Source of the DNA: Moniliophthora roreri
Lineage: Eukaryota > Basidiomycota > Agaricomycetes > Agaricales > Marasmiaceae
Assembly (NCBI GenBank): GCA_001466705.2
Contig: LATX02000100.1
Coordinates: forward strand, 248,001-312,000
Length of the DNA stretch: 64,000 nucleotides
Direction: 5' to 3'
Below, in pieces: positions 20,983 through 31,367 of the stretch. A model generated the notes under the pieces. That model was not told where the DNA came from. It made no database searches and saw only the letters and a program-made list of their open reading frames with translations. The number at the start of each line of letters is the position of its first letter. Position 1 is the first letter of the stretch. The translations under genes and the position numbers were made by a program.

Positions 20983-22486
20983 CTACTCGTCTTCAATTGC
21001 GATAGTCTTCCACGTGTACTGGTCAACCACCTCCTCAAAGTCATCCCACCCTCGCGGCTTGTATAACCATCCATCCCTCCCTTCGGTGGAAAACAGGAAC
21101 CTGCGATGTTTCAATAGATTCCGAAATCCCCTCCGAATGATACTCTCTCCTTTCGCTCGCCCAAATAAAAATCCGGATCCATAATCCATTCGTATCTTGA
21201 CAAGGACATCTTGCGGTAAAGCTGATATAGCTTCCCCAAGCGAATACCACCAGCTAATCGCTCGTTCACAGAAATAGCTGGCGTCGACCAGGAATTCGAG
21301 GCTGCCACGTAACGACGTGGCTGTCCGCACAGTGAGGAGTATGGTATTCAATAGAGCCTCCTCGCGAACGGAGAAATCGGAATTGGTGTTTCCAAATCCG
21401 GGAATGTAGAAACAGAGTCGGTTAAGATCTTTGTTATGGCTAAGATCAATGACACCTAGAAACAACTTGGTAGTTAGTTGTGTATCATTCAAATCTCATC
21501 AGAAATATGTACTCACCAGTAGTCTCATGCGTTTTATCTCCATTCCAGCAAGATAGATAGAACGTATCCAGGTTGGGGCAAATGTTGATGAATGCCTGAA
21601 TAACTGCGCGACTGGACGGTACTGCTTTTACAAATGACAGGCGTCGCATTTGGCGCAAAGGAGGATGGGATTGTAGCCAACTCAAGGTAGATTCGAGGTT
21701 ATCGCTAGGGATGAAGAACGGGTCGCTGTATTGCAATGCGCGCAAACCTTCCGGAAAACGGTAGGTGTGAAGGTTCCCATCGTCATTGGGCGACGAGGAA
21801 ATCGACCAGCACCTTACATCCAGTTCTTGAATCTCCTTGAAGAAGAAGACGAGATGGTCAAAATTGGTGTAAAATCCGTCAAAAACATTGGTACCAAAGT
21901 GGAACTCCGTGATGGTGGGGAATGTTTTGGCGATGGCGGAAATAAGGTCAGATCGATGACAAATACCACCCTGATCTGGCAATTTCACAAGGTTGTCATA
22001 GATGCAGAGTGTTCTTGGTCGAAAGAACTCCTTTCTCTGCGCGAGTTCGTCAAGGAAGTTGAACACTTCCTCTGGGTATCGGGCGATCGATCCGGCGCAT
22101 GCGATAGGAGTATTGAGTGTGATGGTTACGAAGAATGATAGGATATGTGGTAAGTTTGGTAATTGATCCCTGCCTCGCAAGATGTCGAGGAAATCAGAGA
22201 TATTCTGAGACTCCTGAACATCAAAGACGACGTCATTGCGCTTGAAATGTCCTCTTCGGCAAGCGGGCAGCCAATTTCGGGAGACAAGGCTGAGGGTATG
22301 CAGTATTTCGCGCTTTCTGAGTCGTTGAAAGTACTGTCAACGTGATAAGAGATTATATTCGGTGAGCATCGAGTAATATTAACATACCGGTTCCATATAG
22401 TGACGATGTTGATATCCTTGTACAACAGTGACATCTGTTGCAAATCCGACAATGATCTCAATAATTTCGGCTGGAAGATGTGGCAT
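20983..22486 (-). CDS. F-box-like protein, paralogue D
   Basis: Exons 22486-22388, 22333-21517 and 21455-20983 encode an intact 462-residue protein, colinear with C apart from one extra codon in exon 2. F-box first half: MPHLPAEIIEIIVGFATD. Second half: LSLVSRNWLPACRRGHFK, with Glu-Leu changed to Gly-His. Leucine-rich segments follow, including IQELDVRCWSIS, ICPNLDTFYLSC and a C-terminal ISWWYSLGEAISALP, ending IEDE. Splice sites are canonical; the exon 2 end is G before GTGAGT where C has A. The role is inferred as for C. Many differences from C fall in the leucine-rich part, compatible with different targets, but no rate test was made. Confidence 0.85.
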
Positions 22487-22518
22487 TTTGGATGGTTGTA
22501 TCGCACACTTCGCCTACT

Positions 22519-22525
22519 CTTTATA
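22519..22525 (-). promoter_or_regulatory. TATA-like element of F-box D, conserved in the array
   Basis: TATAAAG lies 33-39 bp upstream of the ATG. It is preserved at matching positions in B (11611-11605), C (17140-17134) and E (27735-27729). A has a variant (TATAAAC, about 8353-8347). Conservation even in diverged copy E suggests a real core promoter element. Confidence 0.5.
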
Positions 22526-24108
22526 TGTTGAGTCCTGGTGGCAGTATTACGACACTCGACCAAGAATTTTCTCCGAGAAGCCTATTGTCCAACCAAAAGC
22601 CGAAGTGTGAGCGGTAGAAAGTGGTGGATGGAGTTATGGGCGTCCATTTGACCTTGAGGTACTAGAAGGACTGTTGATTCGAGCGGGAGTATGTACCTCT
22701 TGCGACTAGTATTCCCTCTACCCTCTCAGTTCCATTTACATTGTACAATGAGAGGTATATCCGGCGTCATTTCATCCATGTACGCCCCCCCCACAGTCGT
22801 ATCCCTCACACCGCAGGACCCCATTATTTCCAAGGTCCAAGTGAATTGGTTCTGGAGGCGAAACGAAAGTAGTGGTCTCGTTGAGAAGGCTGTTACGTGA
22901 ACGAAGGACGGCGTATTGATCAGGGGATTGTCCCTAGTTCGCTTCTCCCTGCGAGGAGTGCAAATATAGGATGAATGGGTGGCTTGGAGAACAGGAAGGT
23001 GTGTGTGCGTGGTATTATTGAGAAAGAGCTTCAATCTGGAGGGGGGAATTACATCTTGAGGTACTTGCCCCGTCTGATATCCTCCTCTCCCGTTCCTCCC
23101 AACCTCCGCTGAGACCCTTTCAACTCGATTTCCCATGGAAAACAAAGGGATAATGTAGATGTCAAAGAATGCGGGAGAGTGTTGGGTATTGGTTGAGGTG
23201 AAGCGAATGAATAGTATGCGGGAGACCCCACGTACCACAAACAGCTTCTTCTTGAACACGAAAAGATGGATATGGAACGCCCTCGCAGGGTGTAACGCAG
23301 TGCAAAAGAGATAGCGGAGAAGTTGGGCCTAATTGGTACACGCGTTGAGTTAGGAAGTACCTGATGTTCGTGGCAGTTGGATTATACGTTCTGGTAGAAT
23401 TGACACCAGAGTCAACACGAACTGATAAGCCTCGAATTTAGGTGTGACTGCGTACACGTTTCCTGCATTCTCATATCCCAAACCCAAACCATCGGAATTG
23501 ATGTAGGGCCTTTTGAATGATTAGCCCTAGAATTTAGATCAACGTACTCAGTGTTGACCCTACTACCACCACTGATGCTTCCGTGAACGCAGAAATAACA
23601 AATTAGAAAGTGCCTATAGCATACCGAGATAAAAACCCACGAATGTTGAATGAACGAGTCAGAGCAATGTGGACATATTTCCGACGTGGTGGTACGAGGA
23701 ATAGAGACGTAAACTCGTCATATCGATATCGATCGCAAAGGCGCTTGTTGGGCGCTTGGTAGGCGCTTCAACTATTACCTCGGGCAACTGAACAGAGGCA
23801 GAGCTCGTTATTTCAAGTAAGCCACACTTACCTTTCTTAATTTGAAACATCTAAGAGGTCGGCAATGCAAACTCATTGCCGTCGCTCACAAGAGAAACGT
23901 CTTGGTCGGTTAGTGGTGTATTCATCTCGTTGTAGTTCAGCTCGACACCCGGCCGAGACACTTGTTTTTCTTCTTTTTTAGCCTTTTCTCAGATCACATA
24001 GATAACCCCTGCTTCAAATACGAGGACTGAACACCAACGACCTTTTTCCCATTGATGATAGAGACGAAAAAGACGAGATCCTTGTCCCTCGTAAGTACAT
24101 CCTACGCC
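22526..24108. repeat. F-box upstream module, copy D
   Basis: This matches the flanks of B and C through about 23700, then the ggcgctt-repeat segment shared with 12560-12790. From 23930 to 24108 the sequence is not obviously repeated. The 177-residue ORF at 22726-23259 (-) does not stay open in the other copies. No gene is called. Confidence 0.55.
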
Positions 24109-24760
24109 CTACGCTACCAAGTAACCAACTAGATTTCCATCGAATATTTCAAGATCGTACTGACCTTGGGATGCCATGTCTGCTGCACCAGAAAGCCGTG
24201 CCAACGAAGTAAGATTTGCGAGTGGAGACCAGCTTGGCTCAACAGAGTACAGTACGTAAAATGAGCCTCTTACCCACTCCCGCTCCTTGCCGGGGATGGC
24301 GAGTGGGAAAAGGACACACTGGTAGCGCGCCATGGTGACTCGAAAGCTGTATGCTCCATCAAAATTGTAGCACCCTTCTTTGATACGGGGGAAGATGTGG
24401 GGTAGGGTTGGAGAACATCTACAACTACCGTGAGCAATCAGGTCACGATTGAGATTAGTGACGTACCATGCTCGCACTAAGAAGCGACCTTTTCCTAACC
24501 ATGAGACCCGGTATGAGGACTTGGGAATGGAGGGTAGTGAAACTGAGAGTAGAATATCGTATAAGGGATGATGGACGTTTGACCAGGGAGAAGCGATTCG
24601 TTGGGGGAGGAGTGGCGTGAAGTGACTGACGATGTCTCTGCCGGGAACTATCAAACTGTTATTGAATATATAGGAAAAAAGATGAGAAACCACGTACCCA
24701 GCAGCGTAATATTGACCACTCTCCGCATACCACAAAGTTTGGGTCGTATGATACCATCGA
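24109..24760 (-). CDS. CxxC-family gene, copy III (longest frame, CxxC lost)
   Basis: A 208-residue open frame covers most of this segment. Splicing a GTACGT-CAG intron near 24690-24650 would join QTLWYAESGQYYAAG to LIVPGRDIVSHFTP in frame. The frame continues through SPWSNVHHPLYDILLS and SYRVSWLGKGRFLVRA to NFDGAYSFRVTM. The stretch with the CxxC motif present in copies I and II is deleted in frame here. It forms the right edge of the duplicated blocks. I do not recognise the family; it may be a pseudogene. Its repetition with the F-box genes is certain, its coding status is not. Confidence 0.35.
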
Positions 24761-26223
24761 ACCTCCGAGTACTTCCGTTCCTTCTGTGTTCAGACGGTTT
24801 ACTGCCATTAGCGCCTAAATGGTGTCCTAGCCGTTGAATGAATTCGAGACTGTGAAGGATCGAGAAAAGTTTATACCTCTATTGGAAATAATCGGTCCAA
24901 ACACCATGTTACTCCTGGCGTGGCATGGAGACTATGAACGTTTGGGAGCCCAAGCACGAGCGACCAGGTACGGGTAATGTGAGCAAAGGGAGGGTGTTAT
25001 GTTATGTGTTATCGGGGTTGAGACTGATAAAGGTAGTGTAACATGTTGAACGGCTAGGGCTTGCCGCGTCATCTGGGGTGTGTTAAAGCCAACTTTGCAG
25101 GTATTGCAAAAACACCATGTATCAGCCGAGGATGTAGATGGAGGAGCTATAGCATACCGGAGCAGCAGGTGAAGCCTCACGGTCAGATAACTTCAGTCAC
25201 GAAGATAAGAAAGAGATAACGTACTCTTAATCATTCGTTCATCCATTTATCCATTTCCTCCATCCGAGCTCATAACGAAGACCATGGAGCCCACTATTCC
25301 AGAGAAACGATATAGGAAGATATGCAAATTCAGAAAGTGAGGCGATAGCGGGAGGGACAGGCGTCGTGGGCGTTCCCACGATGCTGAGCAACGTGTCATC
25401 ATCGCCGTCATAGCCGACACGAGGCTTCCATTCCATACGGTTGCTTCCCAACCACGACCGTTATCTCGGTACGCCGCTAGTGATTTGTGCAAATGTGTGC
25501 CATGATCATTATTTTGGGCAAAGAAATTTTCAAGAGGGAAGACAAGTGACTTTTTCCTTCATGCTTCTGCCAACAGACGCCGATATATGACTTTAGGACT
25601 ATCATCAGCTGTTTCGCGCGTCTTACTCCCCTGCCGAACCCTTTCTGATTCTTTCGCAAGTACCCTATTCTCGATATGGTCTAGCGATGTGCCAAATCTT
25701 GCAGCATCCGCCTATCCATTATCGCATCTTGAGCCATGCATTACTCTCATCGACATTAACCGGTTATCTTACCTGCTCTCGTTTGGCTTGCTCGCTCTGG
25801 GCAAAGTATGTCAAGTCTCGTACTCGAAGTGGTCGCTCATACAATCTCACAACAGTCTTCCTTCCACTCGCTACTGCCATCACAGTTGGTGACCATGTTA
25901 TCTGAAGCTCCACCTTTCCCGAGGAACCTATCAAGCGTATTTAGCTGCATAAAATAAGTTTGCGGCTCTGATAACCGCTAGCTTTGTCGGGGGTACTTTT
26001 GGACTCTCGCAAGAGTGTATGATGACTAGATGGGCTGAGAAGCACGCGCGAGGCTGACGTACTGGCTCAAGTGCGACAGGATAATCAAGTTAGACTGAAA
26101 CACCTATTCCTCTACCGCGTGTTCTCGATGTTTAGAACGTCACAGCTCGTTCACATGGTTTCCTATAAGAACTTCGATCACATTATTGTACAGATTGAAT
26201 TAACAGATGGGAGGTCGTATAAT
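24761..26223. other. spacer between the block array and F-box E
   Basis: No strong gene. Small ORFs at 24932-25180 and 25239-25492 (-) and 25587-25905 (+) lack recognised motifs; the last has a hydrophobic run around LSYLLSFGLLALG and could be a fragment. No tRNA-like sequence was found here. Close to F-box E (26150-26220) the sequence again resembles the 3' flanks of the other F-box genes. Confidence 0.4.
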
Positions 26224-27693
26224 CTACTCGTCCTCAACCGCAATACTCTTCCACGTGCTCTGGTCAGCCACCTCAAAGTCTTGCCAGCCTCGCGGCTCGT
26301 AAGACCATGTCGCGCTCTCTTCAGAGCGAAACAGGATTCTGCGACGTGGCGCTAAATTCTGAAGTAGACTCCGAATAATACCCTCCCCGATCTCTCCCTC
26401 AAACCCATAGACTATTCGTACCTGACAAACAACATGTTGTGGTAAAGCTGACACAGCTTTCCCAAGCAAGGACCACCAATGCTCTTTTTTGAAGCTAAGA
26501 TGGCTGGCGTCAATCAAGATTTCGAGGCTGCCACTCAATGAAGTGGCGGTCTGCACAGTGTGAAGAATGGTTTCCAATATAGCCTCCTCACAAACGGAAC
26601 TGAGGATAGGAAACTTGGGGATCTGGAAACAGAGCCGGCCAAGCTGTTTATTATGGCTAAGATCGATTACATCTGGAAAAGAGCCTACTACTTGGTAGTT
26701 AGTTGCGTCATTCGAGTCTCAACAAGGGAAAAAGCTCACCAGCAGCTTTTCGGATTATATCACCATCCCCGTAAGATAGAAAAAGGGCATCCAGGTCGGG
26801 GCAGATGTCAGCGAGTGCCTGGATGACTGCATGGCTGGACGGTGCTGCGTTCACGAATGATAGGCGTCGCATTTGGCGCAAGGGAGGATGTAATTTTAGC
26901 CAATCCAAGGTACGGTCGAGATGGTCGCCGGGAAAGTATAGTGGGGTGTTGAATTGTAATGTGCGCAAACTTTCCGGTATACGGTAGCCGTGAAGACCCC
27001 CACCATTGGTCAATGAAAGAGCTGGCCAGTAATACCATATATCAAGTTCTCGAAGCTCGTTAAAGAAGAACATGAGGTGATCGAGATTGGAGCAGCAATC
27101 TGGTTCAATAGGGGCATCGAAGTTGAGGTGTGTGATGGTGGAGAATGCTTCAACGATGGCCCAAACCAAAAGAGAAGGGTGACAAATACAACTGTGATGT
27201 GGCAGCTTCCAGAGATTGTCCTGGATGTTGAGTGTCTTTGGTCGAAAGAACTCCTTTCTCTTCGCGAGTTCGTCGAGGAAGGTAAACATTAGTTCTGGGT
27301 AGTTGGCGATTGATCCGACGCATGCGATAGGAAGTTTGAGTGTGATGGTTGAAAGGAGCGATAAAATATGTGGTATTCTTGGTAAATGATCCCTGCCTCG
27401 TAAGATGTCGATGAAATCGGAGATCCGCCGAGAATCCTTGACATCAAAGACGAAATCAAGGCGCTTGAAAAGTACCCTCCGGCATGCGGATAGCCAATTT
27501 CGGGAAACAAGGCTGAGGGTAGATAGTAGTGATATCTCGCGCATCTGTAGCCATTGAATGTACTGTCAACATAATAAGGAATTTTACTCGGTGAGCATGA
27601 GGTATATCAACATACTGAGTCTCCTAGCGAAGAAGTGCCATCTGCTGCAAAACCAATAATGATGTCCATAATTTCGGGCGGAAAATGAGACAT
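26224..27693 (-). CDS. F-box-like protein, paralogue E (diverged)
   Basis: Exons 27693-27616, 27562-26740 and 26672-26224 give an intact 449-residue protein with intron positions identical to A-D. It begins MSHFPPEIMDIIIGFAAD. Exon 2 has STLSLVSRNWLSACRRVLFK and RRLSFVNAAPSSHAVIQAL; the C-terminus has SLSGSLEILIDASH and ends VEDE. Substitutions relative to C and D are frequent along its whole length, yet the frame, splice sites and the TATA element are kept, which suggests an older functional copy. It lies outside the tRNA-containing blocks. Predicted role: SCF substrate adaptor. Confidence 0.83.
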
Positions 27694-28319
27694 TTCGGAA
27701 GATAGTAATTCAACGCAGACTCTTCACTCTTTATATGTTGAACCCTGGTGGCAGCATTACGACACCCAAGAATTTTCTCCGGGAAACCTATCGTCCACCA
27801 AAAGGGGGTGCCAGCCACAATAATGCGAATCATCTGACTGAGAAGGGTAGCAGGACAAGATGAGATATCAAACCCATTCAAGGGTAGGGAAAAGACGTCC
27901 CTCATTATGTCCCTAATCAACTGAGAGTCTGAGAAAACATGGGAGTCGAGAAGAAAAAGAGAAAGCGCCCAGCAAGCGCCAATATCGGTGTGACGGAAGC
28001 GTTACATGTCACATAATCGTTCCTTTTTCTCGAACCACAATGTCACCTAGTTTTTCTCGGTTTGCTGCACTCTTTGTCTCCAGAGCCTCCTTGACTCAAG
28101 TAACCCTTTCATCATGCTCTTACTGGCTTGAAGTCTTACTGACTCGTTCTCGCTACGTAGCTTGCTGCGTTATTCAAGGGGTTAAACGCCATCAGAAGAG
28201 AAGCTGTCTTTTAGCTATTGCTGATACTTTAAGTGATTAAACTCACTTTCAGAGACCAAACCCGACCAATTTAATAAGGGAGTATCTGCGTTGACGTTTC
28301 CTATAGTCATGGAGTATGC
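27694..28319. other. F-box E promoter region and adjacent non-coding DNA
   Basis: The first 100 bp resemble the promoters of the other F-box copies (TATAAAG at 27735-27729, then gaattttctccgg and attcgtccac-like motifs). Beyond about 27800 no repeat or gene is recognised. Confidence 0.4.
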
Positions 28320-28560
28320 TTCTCCTTCAGACTAACAATGCCCTTACCCATTTCCGAAAATCTTCGAAAATCGTCCCATATTCGTGCTAGATCACTAACT
28401 CTCATCAACCCATGAATAATACGATCAACACCTATCTCCGGTGATAGCTTCCCAAAGGAAGTTTCCACCAGCGCATTCTTCAATCGCAGAAAGAGTTTGG
28501 GTCAACCTCAATTTCAAGACTCCCACTTGACCAGATGGCTTTCAGAACCACGTAACGCGA
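28320..28560 (-). pseudogene. decayed sixth F-box fragment (exon 3 remnant)
   Basis: Minus-strand translation in broken frames gives SSGSLEIEVDPNSFC and then RWWKLP with GKLSPE. These line up with RGSLEFLVD and ISWWYSLGEAIS of exon 3 in copies A-D. DNA similarity is clear around ctttgggaagctatca (compare cttggggaagctatat). Stops and frameshifts are present and no exon 1 or 2 was found upstream. Confidence 0.6.
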
Positions 28561-28986
28561 ATTAGTCGCATTGATATCGGCTAACAATCCCGAGGCGCTC
28601 GTTGGGCATTTTGCTTCTTCGACTGCCATGATCCCGTCGTTTTCTGGTTGGTGCCGAGACTCTAGGTATTGTTAGAGGTTTGTATCCCAGAATCAATCAG
28701 GCAAGTTGCAACTCACGCTAGTTGTTCTGTCCTCTCAAGACCCGCTATATGAGTAGGTTAACTCTGCGGGGAGTCAAACGTACCAAAGGCATTTACAACA
28801 CGGTGATTATTTGGTGGGTAGTTTCTGCGAGACGCACTGTATCAATCCAATGGACAGTCAGTTGGAGTTATGATTCGAGCGGTAACTGGGTATGGGCTAG
28901 AGCCCGTGGTGCTGTGCTCTCAAAGGTATGTTTGTCAACGCGAGATATTTAGTCTGCAGAATACAAGGTTCTCTTGAATCATGGTA
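28561..28986. other. non-coding stretch
   Basis: This lies between the F-box remnant and the GST gene. The 76-residue ORF at 28722-28952 (+) has no recognised features. I see nothing else. Confidence 0.4.
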
Positions 28987-29770
28987 TCAAACTTGCATAC
29001 TAGGATGTCTTTCGGCCTTGTCGAACACTTGCGCGACCCATCCACCTGCCCAGCTTCTCACTTCTTGCAACTCCTTACTATCCTTCCCATAGAGGACGTT
29101 CGCGAACCAAACAAAACTAGCGATCGAAAAGTGCCCAAACGTCAACTTTCCCTCTGCCTCGTTTCCTTCTTTATGATACCCACTCAGTGAAGCAAAGCCT
29201 TCCTTAGCTGCTTCCCAAGCCTCCGCTTCCTTTTCCTTCGACAGAGCTGGTGCAGGATCTCCGTATAGCTTTCGCTGACCTTCCAACAATGCAGGAGAAA
29301 GGATCTCTCGCATTTTAGGTCCGAGGACTGGGTAGAGAGGTCTGAACTTCGTACCGACGACTTCAGAGAACTCGGGTGTGTCGAGTGTCATGACGGTAGG
29401 TGTGTCAGGATAGGTGTTGTCGAGGTATTCCGCGATGCGCATCGAGTCCGATACGGCCACATCACGGTCACTATCTTGATCATGGATGAACGGAACAGTG
29501 TACCGGGGTGTTGTTCCGTCTGCCCTCACACCGGTAGGAGGGGCGCGAATGGACTTTGCTGTTGGTTCGACGGCTTCGTAGGATAGAAGTTTGAGTTTAT
29601 ATGGGAGTTTCTTGTAATTTAGGGTGTATCTGTCGGTAAGTGATCAGTTAGTTCTAGGCGTGAAGTGTGATGATTGAGCCAGAGACGAACATTACCCTGC
29701 GTACAAAAGGCGATGTCCCAATTTCCTGGCCGTTGATGAAGGCGGGACCAATGTCGTACAGGGTAATCAT
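28987..29770 (-). CDS. glutathione S-transferase-like protein, first junction out of frame
   Basis: Exon 1 (29770-29696) encodes MITLYDIGPAFINGQEIG and SPFVRR, the start of a thioredoxin-fold GST domain with the G-site region. Exon 2 (29629-28987) carries YTLNYKKLPYKLKLLSY, then VPFIHDQ, VSDSMRIAEYLD (the Ser-containing glutathione-binding helix) and an all-helical C-terminal domain. Together about 239 residues, normal for Ure2-like fungal GSTs, which detoxify electrophiles. The oddity: the only good donor (AGG before GTAATG) leaves phase 0, while the only usable acceptor (GACAG before ATACACC) needs phase 2, so the two exons do not join in frame. Either a one- or two-base error or frameshift exists, or a non-canonical intron is used. 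Family call firm; integrity uncertain. Confidence 0.75.
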
Positions 29771-30659
29771 ACTCTAATGTTGGCTATTGCTTGCCAACGC
29801 TACAAGAGTTTTTATTTCGCCCTCTGGATATCCCGAATTCTTCGGGAATCGGGAAATGGTAAGTAAGCATGAGAGAGATGTTTAAACAAATATAAACGCA
29901 GCTCTGTCAGGGTCAAGTATAACAACGTTAAAACGTTATATCGAGAGTGGCCGGGAAATTCTCAAAGTGTTTTATTATTCAGAAAACACAGACCTAGCTC
30001 CCAAACTATCCTCGAGGAACGTCGGTCCTCTCAAAGTGCCATAACAACCCAGTTCCTATCATTCCTCTCAGTATGGCTTTACAAATCACCTTAGAGATGC
30101 CGAGTTATTCGGGATATAATAATGCTTACAAAAGAGCAACACCCCTGGTTCTAAAAAAGAGAGCGATTTCAGTACAGACATTTGAATGAATTGACGGGGA
30201 ATGGTGATTCAGTGCCATACAGGGAAGTGTTCAAGTGTCCATAAGGGCGCCTACTAGGCGCTCCGCTTCTTGTTTCTCGACTGTCATTAAGTATCCCTCT
30301 GCACAGGAATTCGTATTTAAAGGGTGAGGATGCACTGAGCATAAACAGAGTTGAAGGTAAGGCATCGATATTCTGTTTGGGTTCCTTCGTATGTTGTCTG
30401 CCGTGGTTTTCTAGTAGCTACCCAAGCCGAGCATTCAGGAGACGGTTGTACGTTGGGTCTATCGCGTCAAACACTTGCGGTGATAGAAGGGTTAACCCAC
30501 TGGGAAAAAACAAATTTGTATAACTAGGCATTAAGCCAACAAACAAGAAGCCCTATTAATGTAACGATGAGGTAGAGGAGCTAAACGATACAGTTGCAAT
30601 ACATAGATGTGGAAACCCTGAGTATGAATGAGTATATCTAGATGCAATGTTTAGGGCTA
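29771..30659. other. intergenic
   Basis: No gene, tRNA or clear repeat was recognised. It is AT-rich around 29860-29990. Confidence 0.4.
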
Positions 30660-31367
30660 TCAGCGGAAGGAGACCGATACTTCTGCCTGCCATGCATCCC
30701 CGAAGACGTGATGCAGAGAATGTAGCACGATATGCTCGAAGACAATGCCAGCAGGGCCGAGTCTCCAGTCTTTGGAAGGTGTGGCTTCATATTGAGTTTT
30801 CTTGAGATATAACGTTAGATACGGGAGTTTCGTGGATGAGAACAAGATACCTTACCTCAACGTATCTGACAAAGTTCTGAGCGACGGCATGTGCAAGCTG
30901 TCCTCTACTGATTGGACCGCTTTCAGTTACAACATCGATAGTATGAATCCACTCGATATGTTCATAACCCGGCCACTAAGGAACAACGAGCACCAATGAA
31001 CATTAAACCAGTGTGGACGAAGAGGAGGAGAATAACCAACTCTGATATGTAAATTTATCTTGCGAAGCTGAGTGTGTCCGAGAACTTGATCATTTGCGCC
31101 TTGCATCATTTGTGCCAAAGCATGTGGCCCACGGGCGCGCAGCTCGCGGAGCGGCATGCCCTGATTAGGGTATCCAATATAGTCGAAAGTGATAGCATTA
31201 TGCACGGGCTGAACATGATCGCTTCGGCTGGCGTAGGGGGTTTGAGGCACCCTGCGGCATTGAGAGGGTCCTGTTTTAGTAGGGTTGTTCAGGGCCGGCC
31301 CAAGGGCGGAGAAGTCAGACTTTCGACCATTTCCGACGCTAGAGTGCAGAGGGTTGGTGAAGGACAT
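30660..31367 (-). CDS. conserved-looking fungal protein of unknown function, 195 aa
   Basis: Three exons, 31367-31041, 30975-30856 and 30800-30660 (327, 120 and 141 nt), join in phase 0 through introns with GT-AG ends. The N-terminal third is Ser/Pro/Asn-rich and probably disordered. The C-terminal part holds WPGYEHIEWIHTIDV, then ISRGQLAHAVAQNFVRYVE and a segment with DWRLGPAGIVFEHI. I recall similar proteins as uncharacterised in mushroom genomes but cannot name a domain. No signal peptide or membrane span is seen. The repeated Trp/His/Tyr-rich core suggests a small folded domain. Confidence 0.75.

Noticed and set aside
7560..22138. Plus-strand ORFs of 117-135 residues antisense to exon 2 of every F-box copy (7560-7913, 10871-11224, 16386-16763, 21731-22138)
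   Set aside because: They recur because the sense exon is conserved; their translations follow the sense codons in reverse and have no start or splice logic of their own.
4900..28560. CRISPR array, prophage or bacterial operon
   Set aside because: Repeat spacing is in kilobases, genes have spliceosomal introns, and all content is eukaryotic.
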